A DNA stretch of 64,000 nt from Teratosphaeria epicoccoides. Taxonomy: Eukaryota > Ascomycota > Dothideomycetes > Mycosphaerellales > Teratosphaeriaceae. The DNA is taken from positions 248,001 through 312,000 of the forward strand of contig JADDMT010000031.1 of the NCBI GenBank assembly GCA_021401465.1, given 5' to 3'. The notes under the pieces were generated by a model that was given only the letters and a program-made list of their open reading frames with translations, had not been told where the DNA came from and searched no databases. The position numbers and the translations under genes are program-made. Positions 10,837 through 20,195 of the stretch are shown here, in pieces (within the stretch, counting starts at the first letter, position 1; each line of letters starts with the position of its first letter).

Positions 10837-10872
10837 CATCTGCTTGGTATAAAGCATCTGCTGGGTATAAAG
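10837..10872 (+). promoter_or_regulatory. Tandemly duplicated TATA-box element
   Basis: Two head-to-tail 18-nt units, 10837-10854 and 10855-10872, differ at one base. Each ends in GTATAAAG. They lie 58-93 bp upstream of the HET-gene ATG (10930), a suitable distance for TATA elements. Function is inferred from position and motif only. Confidence 0.5.
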
Positions 10873-10929
10873 CGGACCCGTGGACACTGCTCCATCTTTT
10901 CCTACACAGCCTATGCAGTCACTTGGAAG

Positions 10930-12907
10930 ATGTCTACGTCTTCAGAGCTGAATCCAGTGACTCCGCCTCCTAGCCGCGACGAGGGTGAGCAGACGAGGCC
11001 ACTTCTCGATTCAATGGGAGAGGTCAGACTTCACTTGCTGATCGAGCAAGAGCATCCAGGAATTGCCCTACACACTTGCGAGTACTGCCAGAAAACTAGC
11101 ACAGAGTGCTTTGCAGGCATGCTCATGGACCTCGCAAGAAAGGCTTCAAGCAGGTCCGGGCCTATCACTGAATCTAGATGTTCCCTGGCCGGCGGCATCA
11201 TTAGCCTGGATTTTGCCAGGGAAGCCGCTCAAAATGGTTGTGTTTTGTTTAAGCTGGCCGTGAACAGTGCAGCGCCCGCGCTTGACAATGGGTTCCATAT
11301 CGACGCGCAACTCACATTGCATGAGTACATCGACCAGAACGCCGCCGATCGATGCGTGCTTGGATCCAGCTCCGTTCAATGACATACTTCATGCCAGGGC
11401 AAGAACGGAGGTCGTGGTACGTTGGGAGGACAGGTTTGCCTCCCAATTTACCGCCTGGGTCTGCGCTTTCAATCCTCCGAGCACGTGCGTTGCTCAAAAA
11501 CTGTCAAAGAGCGCACGAGAATTGCAGAGCCAATGAGAGGTCCATCGTCAAGGGTCGCCTTATGCAGATCCTCGATGACGGTCACTCGGTCCGCCTTGTG
11601 GAGTGCGATGGCCCATTAAAATACGCCAAATCATTCCAGCATTCAACGTTGCCGGCCGCGATCAAAGATGCTATCAAAGTCACTGTAGCGCTAGGCGTAC
11701 CATATCTTTGGGTAGACTCACTGTGTCTTGTACAGGATGATGACAATGACAAGATAGAGCAGTTTGCGAATATGCATAACATATACCGAGGCGCCTTTAT
11801 CACCATCGCGGCCGTATCTGCGGCCAAGAGCTCGATGGGCTTTCTGCAGCGTCGCTCAAGTCTTCAGCTTATTCTCATCCCCACGCGACCAAGAAGACAG
11901 ACCTTACAACCTCACCGCAAATACTGCTTGGAGTTCGAAAGCTGGTGTCTTACGCGAAAGAGCGTGGGCCTTCCAGGAAGGTTGCCTTGCCACCAGGCTT
12001 CTTACGTTCGAAGACCATGACATGGAGTTTCATTGCTTGCAATCCCATCACCAAGACGGAGGATGGTTTCGGCACCTTGCAGAAATTTTCCCGCGGCCCG
12101 AGAACAACAGGCTGCGCAGTCTGTTTACCAATCCTGGACTTCCAAGAGTTTTCCAGCTCGAGCACCCTCGCGCTTGGGAGGAGTGCTTGACGATGTATTC
12201 TGGTCTGGCACTGTCCAAGATTACCGATCGGCTGCCAGCCATCGCAGCGTGGGCCGAAGAGTGGGCCCGAAGGAAGGCTTCCACGGCATATCATGCCGGG
12301 GTCTGGGTCGAAGATCTCTGGCATCGGCTGCTGTGGAGGGTTGATGCTTCGGATGGGAGACCTACCAACGAGTACTGTGGTCCGACCTGGTCATGGTGCA
12401 GTATCCTCGGGCGTGTCATGTTTCGAGTCGCCGGTAGGCTGATTTCTGGTTGCGTCGTCGACGAGGGTGGACGTGCGCCTTGAGTCTGGAAAGGTTTCTT
12501 ACGGACGGGTTGGCAATGCGCGACTACTCATTCCCGGGCCAGTGGCTGAGATCACCTGGACCGTCAGGGCAGATGGGAATGGAGAGATCTTCCGTACGAC
12601 CCGTCACATTCCCGATCAGCCACATATATCCCTTAATGACATATACCTGGACATCAACCGCGAACGCGAACCCGAGGGCTCAGTGTGGCAAGGATTTACC
12701 ATTGCAATTGCCCAAGATGCTCACGGAGATGCTGATTTCCCAGCGAGCATATGTGGTCTGCTGCTTGAGAGGGCTGACCAATCCGATGCTTGCAATATAT
12801 TTCGGGCACTTGGCATTGTCCAGGCCCGTATTGAAGAAATCAAAGACGAGAACGACCGCGGAATGTGCTTCGAAGAGACAGTGCGTAGGCAGATAGAGAT
12901 CATATGA
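10930..12907 (+). pseudogene. HET (heterokaryon incompatibility) domain gene, disrupted
   Basis: The HET signature is spread over several frames. The start at 10930 gives an N-terminal region with HTCEYCQK and a GCVLFKL block, stopping at 11382. Another frame (about 11430-11850) has LLKNCQRAHENCR, VPYLWVDSLCLVQDD and NIYRGAFITIAAVSA. A +1 change near 11850-11885 leads to RERAWAFQEGCLATRLL and PTWSWCS. A second change near 12420-12450 leads to the last part, up to QIEII at 12905. The block that normally carries ALSYCWG is missing: RLVECDGPLKYA runs almost directly into TLPAAIKDAIKV. I found no convincing introns at the two later shifts. HET proteins mediate allorecognition cell death. This copy is probably dead, although missed introns could explain some breaks. 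Confidence 0.6.
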
Positions 12908-13180
12908 TTTAACATTATCCCGCTCGTGCTTTTACTTAATGCGAGGTCTGACCTTACTTCGCGCGCTGTGCTGTCGCGGGGAGGTCAAGATATGTAGATG
13001 CCTTGTGTCAAACGCTTGGTGTAATTGCTGAATCAGATCTGTCACGCCTGCACCTTGGTGATCCACAACGCCGCATAAGGGACGCACGCTTCGACGAGCT
13101 CGAAGACCGGCTACTTCCAACCCTCCTTTGCACCCTTGGCGACGATCATGCGCCCATACCCGAAAGACAGGGCTGACCTC

Positions 13181-14071
13181 TCAAGCGGCCGCCTCAACAA
13201 TATTCGTCTTCTTGCTCAACGGCATCTTCAGCTTGAAGCTCCCACTCAATCGATTCCTGATACCTGCGCTCTGTCGTCCAGCCTGCTGAAGCAAGAACAT
13301 ACGTTTCGCGAGGTCATAGTCGTGCACGCCCAGCTCAAAGTCCAGCAAAAAGCACAAAGCGATCTCCAGATTCATCAGCTGCGTCCTGCTCACACCACCT
13401 ACACCTGCGAATCGCTCCTGAGTCCATTTGTTGTCCTCCACACCTTTGCTCGCAATCCTGATGGCCGAGAGTGCAAGGCGGTGGACCGTGCGATTCGTGG
13501 CGGGGACAAGCGCATCCACCACGCACAGGCGATGGATGTACGTCGCCGCGGTCAAGTAGACTGCCGAACTGTGCGGACAGTAGTGGTGCAGACGCTTAAG
13601 GTACTCTGCGACACTAAACGGCGGTGCTGTCTTGGAGAAGAAACGTCTGGCTATCGCCGTCCGTTGCACCGTCGTGTCTTCTGCGCCTGCCCCATGCTCG
13701 ATCGTAAGTGGCTCATGAGCATGCGCTTCCGGCGATCCGATTCTCATGCCACAGTCGCCCCCCTCTGGCGAGCTGCCTCGCCTCTCTTGTGGAGCGGGCT
13801 TGCTTGGCGTGGTAGGACGCGATACTGGAGGCGTCGGCGGCACGTCACCGATCGCATCCGCGAGAGCCTCGATCGCCGCTACGAGCATACGTAAAGCGCC
13901 CAGCGCTGACACAGTATTAATGTCCCATTCCTCACTCTCCAGCCTTAGTGGCTCGTCCGATGCTTGCGCGTTTGTTGTCGCAGCATCATTTTGCTTTGGG
14001 TCCGCATAACTCGGCTCAGGCGGCGGAGGCGGCGCTACAGCGCTTACTTCGAGCGGAGCACCATCTTCCAT
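13181..14071 (-). CDS. Pho80/PCL-type cyclin (Pho85 CDK partner)
   Basis: Single exon of 296 aa. A Pro/Ser-rich, low-complexity N-terminal half (about residues 1-135) precedes a cyclin box of the Pho80/Pcl family (residues about 140-265). Visible family features are RFFSKTAPPFSVAEYLKRL, HHYCPHSSAVYLTAATYI, HRLALSAIRIASK, a KWTQERFAGVGG block and LMNLEIALCFLLDFEL. These cyclins bind a Pho85-like kinase, and the Pho80/PREG branch represses phosphate-starvation gene expression. Which cyclin this is cannot be fixed from the sequence alone. The tail (KLKMPLSKKTN) is basic. It stands alone between a broken HET gene and a broken F-box-like gene. Confidence 0.85.
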   Translation of the reverse strand: MEDGAPLEVSAVAPPPPPEPSYADPKQNDAATTNAQASDEPLRLESEEWDINTVSALGALRMLVAAIEALADAIGDVPPTPPVSRPTTPSKPAPQERRGSSPEGGDCGMRIGSPEAHAHEPLTIEHGAGAEDTTVQRTAIARRFFSKTAPPFSVAEYLKRLHHYCPHSSAVYLTAATYIHRLCVVDALVPATNRTVHRLALSAIRIASKGVEDNKWTQERFAGVGGVSRTQLMNLEIALCFLLDFELGVHDYDLAKRMFLLQQAGRQSAGIRNRLSGSFKLKMPLSKKTNIVEAAA

Positions 14072-14909
14072 TCCTCATCGATGTCGCGAGGGAGTAACGG
14101 CGCAATTGCCTGGTCTTGCGCATCCGCTAGAGATCCATTGAACTTGGGACAATGGGACCGGTCCCTCGGTAATTGCGGGATTCTAGTGGTAATCGAAATC
14201 TTTGTCGAAAGCCACGAGCATCATGACGGAGGCGCATGTAGTGGTGTGTCGAATGAAGGCGCAGGGTAGAAAGGGCATGCAGCGTACCACTTGACCGGTG
14301 CTGGTCATTGCTTCATGCACGCAAACACATGCTATTGCACCAGCTTGATGCGTGACCGTCCAAAGCGCATGAGCTGCACGCCGTGCTGTCAGCAAGCCAC
14401 AAGCGTCTCTTTTGGTCGACGTGCATGATTTGCTCTCCTGCGACATCACACGAGCGCTGCCAGAATCATGCATTTCGTGGCTGTGCTGGCGATCGCGATC
14501 GCAACAGCAACGCGGTCGAGCGGACTTTGACCACCAGGACTCCCCTTGTTCTGGGTCTATCCATCTTCTACCGACCTCCAGAGCTTCAAGATGTCTCAGA
14601 TCTTGTCTCAGATCATGATCTGCTCAATGGCTTTGTACATAGTGTAACAGCCCGACATCAAGACTGACACAACATGATTTCGATCATACAATGCTGGGAG
14701 AAGATATCTCCGACCGCCGTCTAGCTCAGATCCATCGCGATCTGTGCTGGCGAAGATGCTCCTAGCTATATCTACACTGAAGCATTCAGAGCATGACTTC
14801 TCTCCAGAACAGGATCCATCAACAATAAATTCAGCACAATATATCCAGCAGGCAGGTACTACATTGTACAACACATTCCAATTTTTCTGGCTCTCTCGAC
14901 CTTCGACAA
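14072..14909. other. Intergenic region
   Basis: About 840 bp of promoter sequence for the cyclin gene (minus strand) and the F-box-like locus (plus strand). Short open frames lack features. I see no RNA gene. Confidence 0.45.
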
Positions 14910-15811
14910 TGCCGGAACTCCCTGGCGAAATAAAACTAATGATTTTCGAGCAAATTTACGGGACTTGTAAGATTCGACGCGACATAGTTCTCAAGCCCCG
15001 AGCCATGCACCTCATGACGGTTGACTACAATGGTCATTCAGAGAAGTATGGCACGCACCACTGGGGCGCAGATCAAGCCATCCGTGCAGCCGCAAACTTG
15101 TCATATGTAGAGCGCGAGTACTGCAAAGCCATCACGACCGCAACAATCAGATTTCGGCTGTCCTATCTCCATTCAATCGCCAGGGTCACATCCACCATGC
15201 ACACAGCTACCAGGGGTGAGATGATCAGTGGCCGGCGGAAGCTCGACGATCATCTCTCACACCTATCGAGGTCTGCTGAGCGCAAATGGTTGGAGCAAGC
15301 ACCGATGGACTTGAGGACATTCATGCTTTCCAGTACTGACGCAGACTCAAGAAGGACCGCGGCAGGACCGATATCGTAATCGATCTGTTCACCCGTAACG
15401 AGTTCATCGATCCTCCATCGGAAGTCGAATTTCGCAAGTGGATTTGTCCAGACCCACCCACCCTTAGCTGACTGCATCATCCAAGCAGATAGAGACGCCT
15501 TAGCAGAGCTTCGACCGATGCGGCCGCCTCGCCAATCTTTCAATGACGAGTTGCGTGAACGCGACGATCGCGTCTTCGCGACGTTGGTGAGCTGCTGGAG
15601 ACGAGCGATTGCTCGGATGCCAGCTAACGTTGTCAATGTTGTCGTCGCTGCGAAGAAGCCTGAATTTCCCGCTTTCTTCAAGCGAGAGATAAGGAATCTG
15701 CCGCGCCAATATCGGGATGACTTAATCGCGTCCTCCCAGAGTATCAGAGGGACTAGGCGGAACGTCTTTGGAGGGTTCGTGCTAGACATGCGACCCATCT
15801 TACTCCGTTGA
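14910..15811 (+). pseudogene. F-box-like hypothetical gene with disrupted frame
   Basis: ATG 14910 opens MPELPGEIKLMIFEQIYGT, the usual start of fungal F-box-like or LPAELR-type proteins. The frame stops at 15379. Coding-like sequence continues in a shifted frame (IVIDLFTRNEFIDPPSEVEF, about 15370-15470). It then returns to the first frame as DCIIQADRDALAELRP and runs to 15811 (GGFVLDMRPILLR). Either there are two compensating frameshifts or an intron I could not place. A GTGAGA donor at about 15215 is a candidate. Such proteins usually have SCF adaptor roles or no known role. A 189-codon minus-strand frame across the same bases looks like a shadow. Confidence 0.4.
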
Positions 15812-16035
15812 TGTAGCAAGCTCGGAGAGGATCCAATGCAGTCGATAAGTCATGGGCCTCATTGAATATATTGATATCATTGTCCGTCGCCCCATGAACA
15901 TGATCAGCTTCCGCCCGTTCCTGTGAACGACCCCGGAACGTGATAAATCCACCTTGGTGCTGCTCGTGTCGATGCGCTGGCAATCGCAGCGGTGACTGGC
16001 CCTCATGAAGGTAGGCCTTCCTGCTCCGCCTGATA

Positions 16036-16498
16036 CTCACTTCAAATCCGAAGCATACACACTCGCCTCCTCCACCTGCCACCACAACGCCCCCATGCCC
16101 GCTCTCGTGGGATCTTTCTTCTCCGGTTTACATATGTGAAAACTGCCACACAACTGCGACGATCTGGCCCATTCGCCAACCGCCTGACCCGCATCGAGCC
16201 GACCCTGTCCCATTCCAAGAATCGCCCTACTTCGGCCAGACTTTCGCGTCGAAAAGCAGCTGCACACCAACACAAAAGGGAGTCCTCAAAAAGCACAAAG
16301 GCGTTAAAGCCGTGCACAAGGTATTTCCATAGCCTTGACGGCAACCTTTGGCTGGGGCGCTCGCTCCGCGTCAGCTGCGAGGATGAGCTTGCATATCGGC
16401 GTGGTAGCGCCCATGTATGCAAGCTGCACATTATTGCAGACACTCACTTTAACTCCGAAGCACACAAGCTCACGTCCTCCATCTGCCACAACAATGCC
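16036..16498. repeat. Diverged direct duplication, about 57 bp, 405 bp apart
   Basis: Copy 1 (about 16036-16092) and copy 2 (about 16441-16497) share ACTCACTT, TCCGAAGCA, CTCCNYCTGCCAC and ACAA(C/T)GCC in the same order. Differences are mostly single-base. Both copies keep the same reading frame and splice donor on the minus strand, so the duplicated piece was an exon end. Confidence 0.6.
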
Positions 16499-16600
16499 TC
16501 TAAAATTGTGCTCTTCGGCTTCGTCTACGGAGATTGAGAAGACGTTGCCTGGCGGTGATGCAAGCCCGTAAATCATGTTGCGCAGTTCGGCAGCAGGCGA
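16036..16600 (-). pseudogene. Fragment of a LPAELRNMIY-type (2EXR/F-box-like) gene, partly duplicated
   Basis: Reading the minus strand from about 16600, the frame gives PAAELRNMIYGLASPPGNVF, the signature start of a large fungal family with an N-terminal LPAELRN motif. It continues to GIVVADGGRELVCFGVK followed by a GTGAGT donor. About 405 bp further on, a second copy encodes GVVVAGGGGECVCFGFE followed by GTGAGT. I found no complete downstream exon for either copy, and the second lacks the LRNMIY part. These are probably remnants of a local duplication, with no intact product. Confidence 0.35.
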
Positions 16601-16910
16601 AGCAATAGGAGGTGTGAGTTGGAGTCGGTGAGTTGACCATCGTCCCGCTTGCCGCTGATGTCGTTCCTACCATCGACAGTGCCGGGCATCTCATCTATGT
16701 ACATTCGCGCAAGGTCCGCTTGCTGGACGTTTCGTACAAGATTGGAGCCTTTTTGAGAAGGTGCGATCAAGCACTCGGATCTGCATCCAAATAAAAGGTG
16801 CGGCCGGTCGATTCGGCTGTCTCACACTTGGGCGATGCCATACAGTTTTAATCGCTCTGTATACCTCACAGTGCTCGTCCTGTATGACCCGCAATATATC
16901 ATCCTTTCAT

Positions 16911-17918
16911 CTAAGCCTTCTTAGCCTCCCTCTCCGCCTTCTTCAACGCCCTCCTCCGAATGCTCTCATGCATGCCCTTGTTCACGCCAATCACCACTCC
17001 ACTCATAGGCCCCGGCGTCAACTCCTTGATAGCCCAGTGCATCAGGCCATGACTCCAAAATGGCGTGCTCGTCCCGAAAATCCCCTGTGCACCACCATGC
17101 TTTCCCAACTTTCCTAGCGCCGCTTTGACGAAAGTTTTAGGGTTCGGAACAAACATGCTTGTCTTCCTGATCTTACTCATAGCGCTTGTCACGAGGTATG
17201 ACTGCACGAGCTGCACGTGCACGCCGTGCGGCGCGAGTTCAGAGGTCAGAGCTGATGACCACTGTTGCAGAAAGGCTTTGCTGCCGCTGTAGGTCGCGAG
17301 GAGTGGGGTGGGTAAAATGCCACCGAAGGACGCCATGGTTAGGACGAGACCAGATTTTCGCTCAACCATGGATGGGACCACAAGACGAGTGACGCGAAGA
17401 GTGCCCATGCAGTTGGTTGTCACAATGTCCTTCATCTCCTCCTCCGGCGTCTGCGCAAAAGGCACAGGGATAGAATGACTCTGCCCAACATTATTGATCA
17501 AGACACCAATCTCCAACTCCCTCGCCAAATCCGAGATCTTCGCATAATCCGCATCTCTATTCGCACCAAAGTCCATCGCCAGCTTCCTGACCTGTACGCC
17601 ATACTTCTGTCCTACCTCTGCACCCACCGCGTCCAGTTTGCTCTGCGTTCTTGACACGAGCAAGACATTGTAGCCCTTGGCAGCTAGTTGTAATGCGTAT
17701 TCTTTGCCTATGCCATCGGACGCTCCGGTTACGAGCGCCCATGTGCCTTTCTTGGCGATTTTGTTTATGTTGATGCCGGGAAGGACGAAGAGCTCTGCGA
17801 GGGCGCAATAGAGGGAATAGAGCTTCGCGGAGAGATAGAGGAGACCCACGACGGCGAACAAAGGGTTGTGGATGGCCTTCTGGAGTATATTGGTCACCGT
17901 TCCCATTATTGAGGCCAT
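16911..17918 (-). CDS. IFA38: Very-long-chain 3-oxoacyl-CoA reductase
   Basis: Single exon of 335 aa. An N-terminal hydrophobic segment (FAVVGLLYLSAKLYSLYCAL, about residues 20-40) anchors it in the ER membrane. The SDR Rossmann motif TGASDGIG, the NNVG motif, the catalytic serine in LTMASFGG and the YSGSK active-site motif are all present. It performs the second step of fatty-acid elongation, reducing 3-ketoacyl-CoA with NADPH, alongside the elongases. The C-terminus is lysine/arginine-rich (KKAEREAKKA), as expected for an ER-retained enzyme. OLE1, ERG28 and an acyl-CoA synthetase elsewhere in the window act in related lipid pathways. Confidence 0.95.
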   Translation of the reverse strand: MASIMGTVTNILQKAIHNPLFAVVGLLYLSAKLYSLYCALAELFVLPGININKIAKKGTWALVTGASDGIGKEYALQLAAKGYNVLLVSRTQSKLDAVGAEVGQKYGVQVRKLAMDFGANRDADYAKISDLARELEIGVLINNVGQSHSIPVPFAQTPEEEMKDIVTTNCMGTLRVTRLVVPSMVERKSGLVLTMASFGGILPTPLLATYSGSKAFLQQWSSALTSELAPHGVHVQLVQSYLVTSAMSKIRKTSMFVPNPKTFVKAALGKLGKHGGAQGIFGTSTPFWSHGLMHWAIKELTPGPMSGVVIGVNKGMHESIRRRALKKAEREAKKA

Positions 17919-18248
17919 GTTTGCTTAAAGTTGCAGACGGTTTGGCAACTTTCGGAGAGCACATGTGTACTGATGCATCAGACTAATGCACTGATGTAAA
18001 AAGGGACGGAGCGGATTTATTCGATGTCCGAAGCTGTCGCTCCTTCCTGACCGATTGTCTGGCAGGTGCGCATAACCAGGCACTGTGAGGTGGACATGGG
18101 AAAAGCAAGTTCTTATGTCATACATTAGGCCATCAATCAGGCTAACTATTAAACATTGTAGTTTGTACAAGTCCAGAGGTGGCAGTCCACTGTCATAATA
18201 TCCATCTTGGCTCACGCACGGGCCTGCCAACCATCTCATTCCATTCCC
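17919..18248. other. Intergenic region
   Basis: About 330 bp between the IFA38 start and the stop of the secreted-protein gene. No feature is visible beyond presumed promoter and 3' end. Confidence 0.4.
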
Positions 18249-18794
18249 CTACAACGAGAGAAGGGCGCCTTGGGCAGTAATGCCGAGACCGATACTGACT
18301 TGCACCCAGAAAGCCAGGAAAGCGTGCACATCAACGTCCAACCTTGCCAACAACGTTGCCACAACGTCAACGTCAATGTTGATGCCGATGCTGGCCTGCA
18401 AGTCGACCAGCGTCGACGTCTCAATGTCAAGACCATATCCCTCTGCTTGGATCTTAGCAATGACAGCTGCTTCCAGGTCTGCGTAGGCGGTCAAGTCTCC
18501 GCTCACGAGAATGAGCAGGAAGTCCTTGATGATGATTGATTCGTACGAGGAATAGCCGAGGGCGACGTAGAGCTGGCTGATGGTGGCGGTGAGTTCCACG
18601 TTGATCGAGATCAGTTCGTTGGTGATCAGAGAGCATGTTTGCCGGTTGACCTTGAGATCTGGAATCTGCCCAAGGCCATGGCTCAGGTCCGGCAGGCCCG
18701 GAAGCAAGCCGGGGGCGGCCTTGGCTTCGGCATGTGGCAAGGCGGTGGCGGTAGCGATAAAGACCGCTGGGAGGATGGCGGCGGAGAATCGCAT
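18249..18794 (-). CDS. Small secreted protein of unknown function
   Basis: Single exon of 181 aa. A clear signal peptide (MRFSAAILPAVFIATATALP) precedes a mature protein rich in Leu, Ile, Val, Ala and Asp, with a single cysteine (RQTCSL). Segments such as LISINVELTATISQLYVAL, DLEAAVIAKIQAEGYG and IGINIDVDVVATLLARLDVD look like amphipathic helices. I do not recognise a family. The single-cysteine, hydrophobic helical build argues against a hydrophobin or a disulfide-rich effector. A lipid- or surface-binding secreted protein is possible. It lies beside a long gene-free stretch. Confidence 0.75.
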   Translation of the reverse strand: MRFSAAILPAVFIATATALPHAEAKAAPGLLPGLPDLSHGLGQIPDLKVNRQTCSLITNELISINVELTATISQLYVALGYSSYESIIIKDFLLILVSGDLTAYADLEAAVIAKIQAEGYGLDIETSTLVDLQASIGINIDVDVVATLLARLDVDVHAFLAFWVQVSIGLGITAQGALLSL

Positions 18795-18911
18795 ATTTGC
18801 TTTTGGTATGTGTTGGTTGGATTTATGTGACGAGCCGTGTTACGAGCGTTGATTAATATTAACCAGTGGTCTCAAGCAAATAACGGCAGTGTTGTAAATC
18901 CGAGACGAATA

Positions 18912-18980
18912 TGTCGTCAAGAGAGTGACTGTAGATGAAGATATGCGATATGAACGCGTCGTCAGAAAAGTGACTGTAGT
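18912..18980. repeat. Short direct repeat, 45-bp period
   Basis: GTCGTCA followed by AGTGACTGTAG occurs at about 18913-18934 and again at about 18958-18979, with a few mismatches. It is upstream of the secreted-protein gene (minus strand), so it could be a duplicated promoter element. Confidence 0.45.
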
Positions 18981-19910
18981 GTTGAGGATGTTTGGCAGGA
19001 TTGATGCGTCGATGCAGTCTTCTCTTTATATATGAGAGTTGGTGAGGCAGCATTACAGCTGGTCCTCGTGCTGCGGTGCATTACAATAACGACATATCCT
19101 GTCTCTTTGAAATTAGAAGGATCACTGTAGATCAGGCAGACCTTGTACTCGTTGCTCATGGCGTCTCTGAAAGGGGCTTGTAGTGGAGTACCTGAGCCCC
19201 TCGACAAAACTCACAGAATCCCAGCCAGCACTTCTAGACCAGCACTTCCTTGCGCTCGCGAATCTCACTTCGGCTGCGCAATTTAACAGCAGATGGCGTT
19301 TTCGACTGTAGTCGATCAGTGCTTTCGATAGGGGCCGACCAATCTCAGCTCGATGGTGGGCCTTCTGACCGTTGCTGAATGTGGTTGTCGAGAGATCCGC
19401 GTGAAAACCCCAGACGGCAAGGCTGAGGGCCCTATAATCCAGGAGTCTCCAGCTTTGTGGGCTCTGCGGGAACACTCCTCAGACCTCCAAGATGTTGCAG
19501 CCCTTGAAGGGCTCTAGACTTTGTGATCACGCAAGCATACAGGGTCCAATCGCTTTCGATACCGTGATAGCAGGGCTGTGGCAGTGTTGAGGGAGAGCGG
19601 CGGTGCGGCGGTGCCACTGACCCGTTGCGGTCAACCCCGGTATGCCAAGATCGGGCCGTAGGATGCCATTGCAGGTACAAATTGCGCAGCTGCTCCCCGC
19701 GGTTGAATATTCAGGGGCATCTTGTCGACCAAGATCATCCACTTGAGTGTGATTTGAGATTTTCACAGGAGTAGTAAAGCCCACTTTCATAGACCTGTGC
19801 CCCCCAGCGAGCGGTTGTCTTGGCAGGTGGGTGTGAGGCTTCAAAGCACGCCTGCCCCCGCGCCGAGCGGTCGGGAGCGGGAGCCCTTTCTCTCACGCTA
19901 ACTCACGAGA

Positions 19911-20078
19911 GTGCCCGAGCAAGAGCGAGCCTGTGTAGGCCCTACGAGAGCGTCACCGTCTTCAATCAAGATTGAAGGGGTCCATCATTCAAAATTGTGC
20001 CAAGCTTATGGCGCGTGGCTTAGTTCGGGGGTTCCTAACAGACCACCGTGTAGAATTCCCAACCAAACGGGAGTAGGG
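19911..20078. repeat. Dispersed repeat, copy A
   Basis: This 168-bp stretch matches 32561-32770 in order: GTGCYCGAGCARGAGCGAGCC, GAGAGCGTCAC, TCAATCAARATTG, GCCAAGCTTRTGGCG, GTGGCTYAGT and CCAAAANGGGA-like ends. The core TGGCTTAGTTCGG at about 20016-20028 resembles a Pol III A-box. Confidence 0.65.
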
Positions 20079-20195
20079 CGCCAGAGGAAGCCGGTATACT
20101 GTGGGCAGCACTCTGGCAGCTGTCCAGAGCTTTGTAGGACTCCATCAACATCTGAACGCCAAGGGCCCAATACGAGTGACATCATTGGAAACCCC

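Larger units (their letters stand above)
18795..20195. other. 1.4-kb gene-free region with repeats
   Basis: No convincing gene. It contains a short direct repeat (18912-18980) and one copy of the dispersed repeat (19911-20078). Short frames on both strands lack protein features. Confidence 0.5.

Noticed and set aside
15250..15819. 189-codon minus-strand frame over the F-box-like locus
   Set aside because: Composition is arbitrary (Ser/Arg/Thr-rich), and the plus strand carries the F-box-like start.
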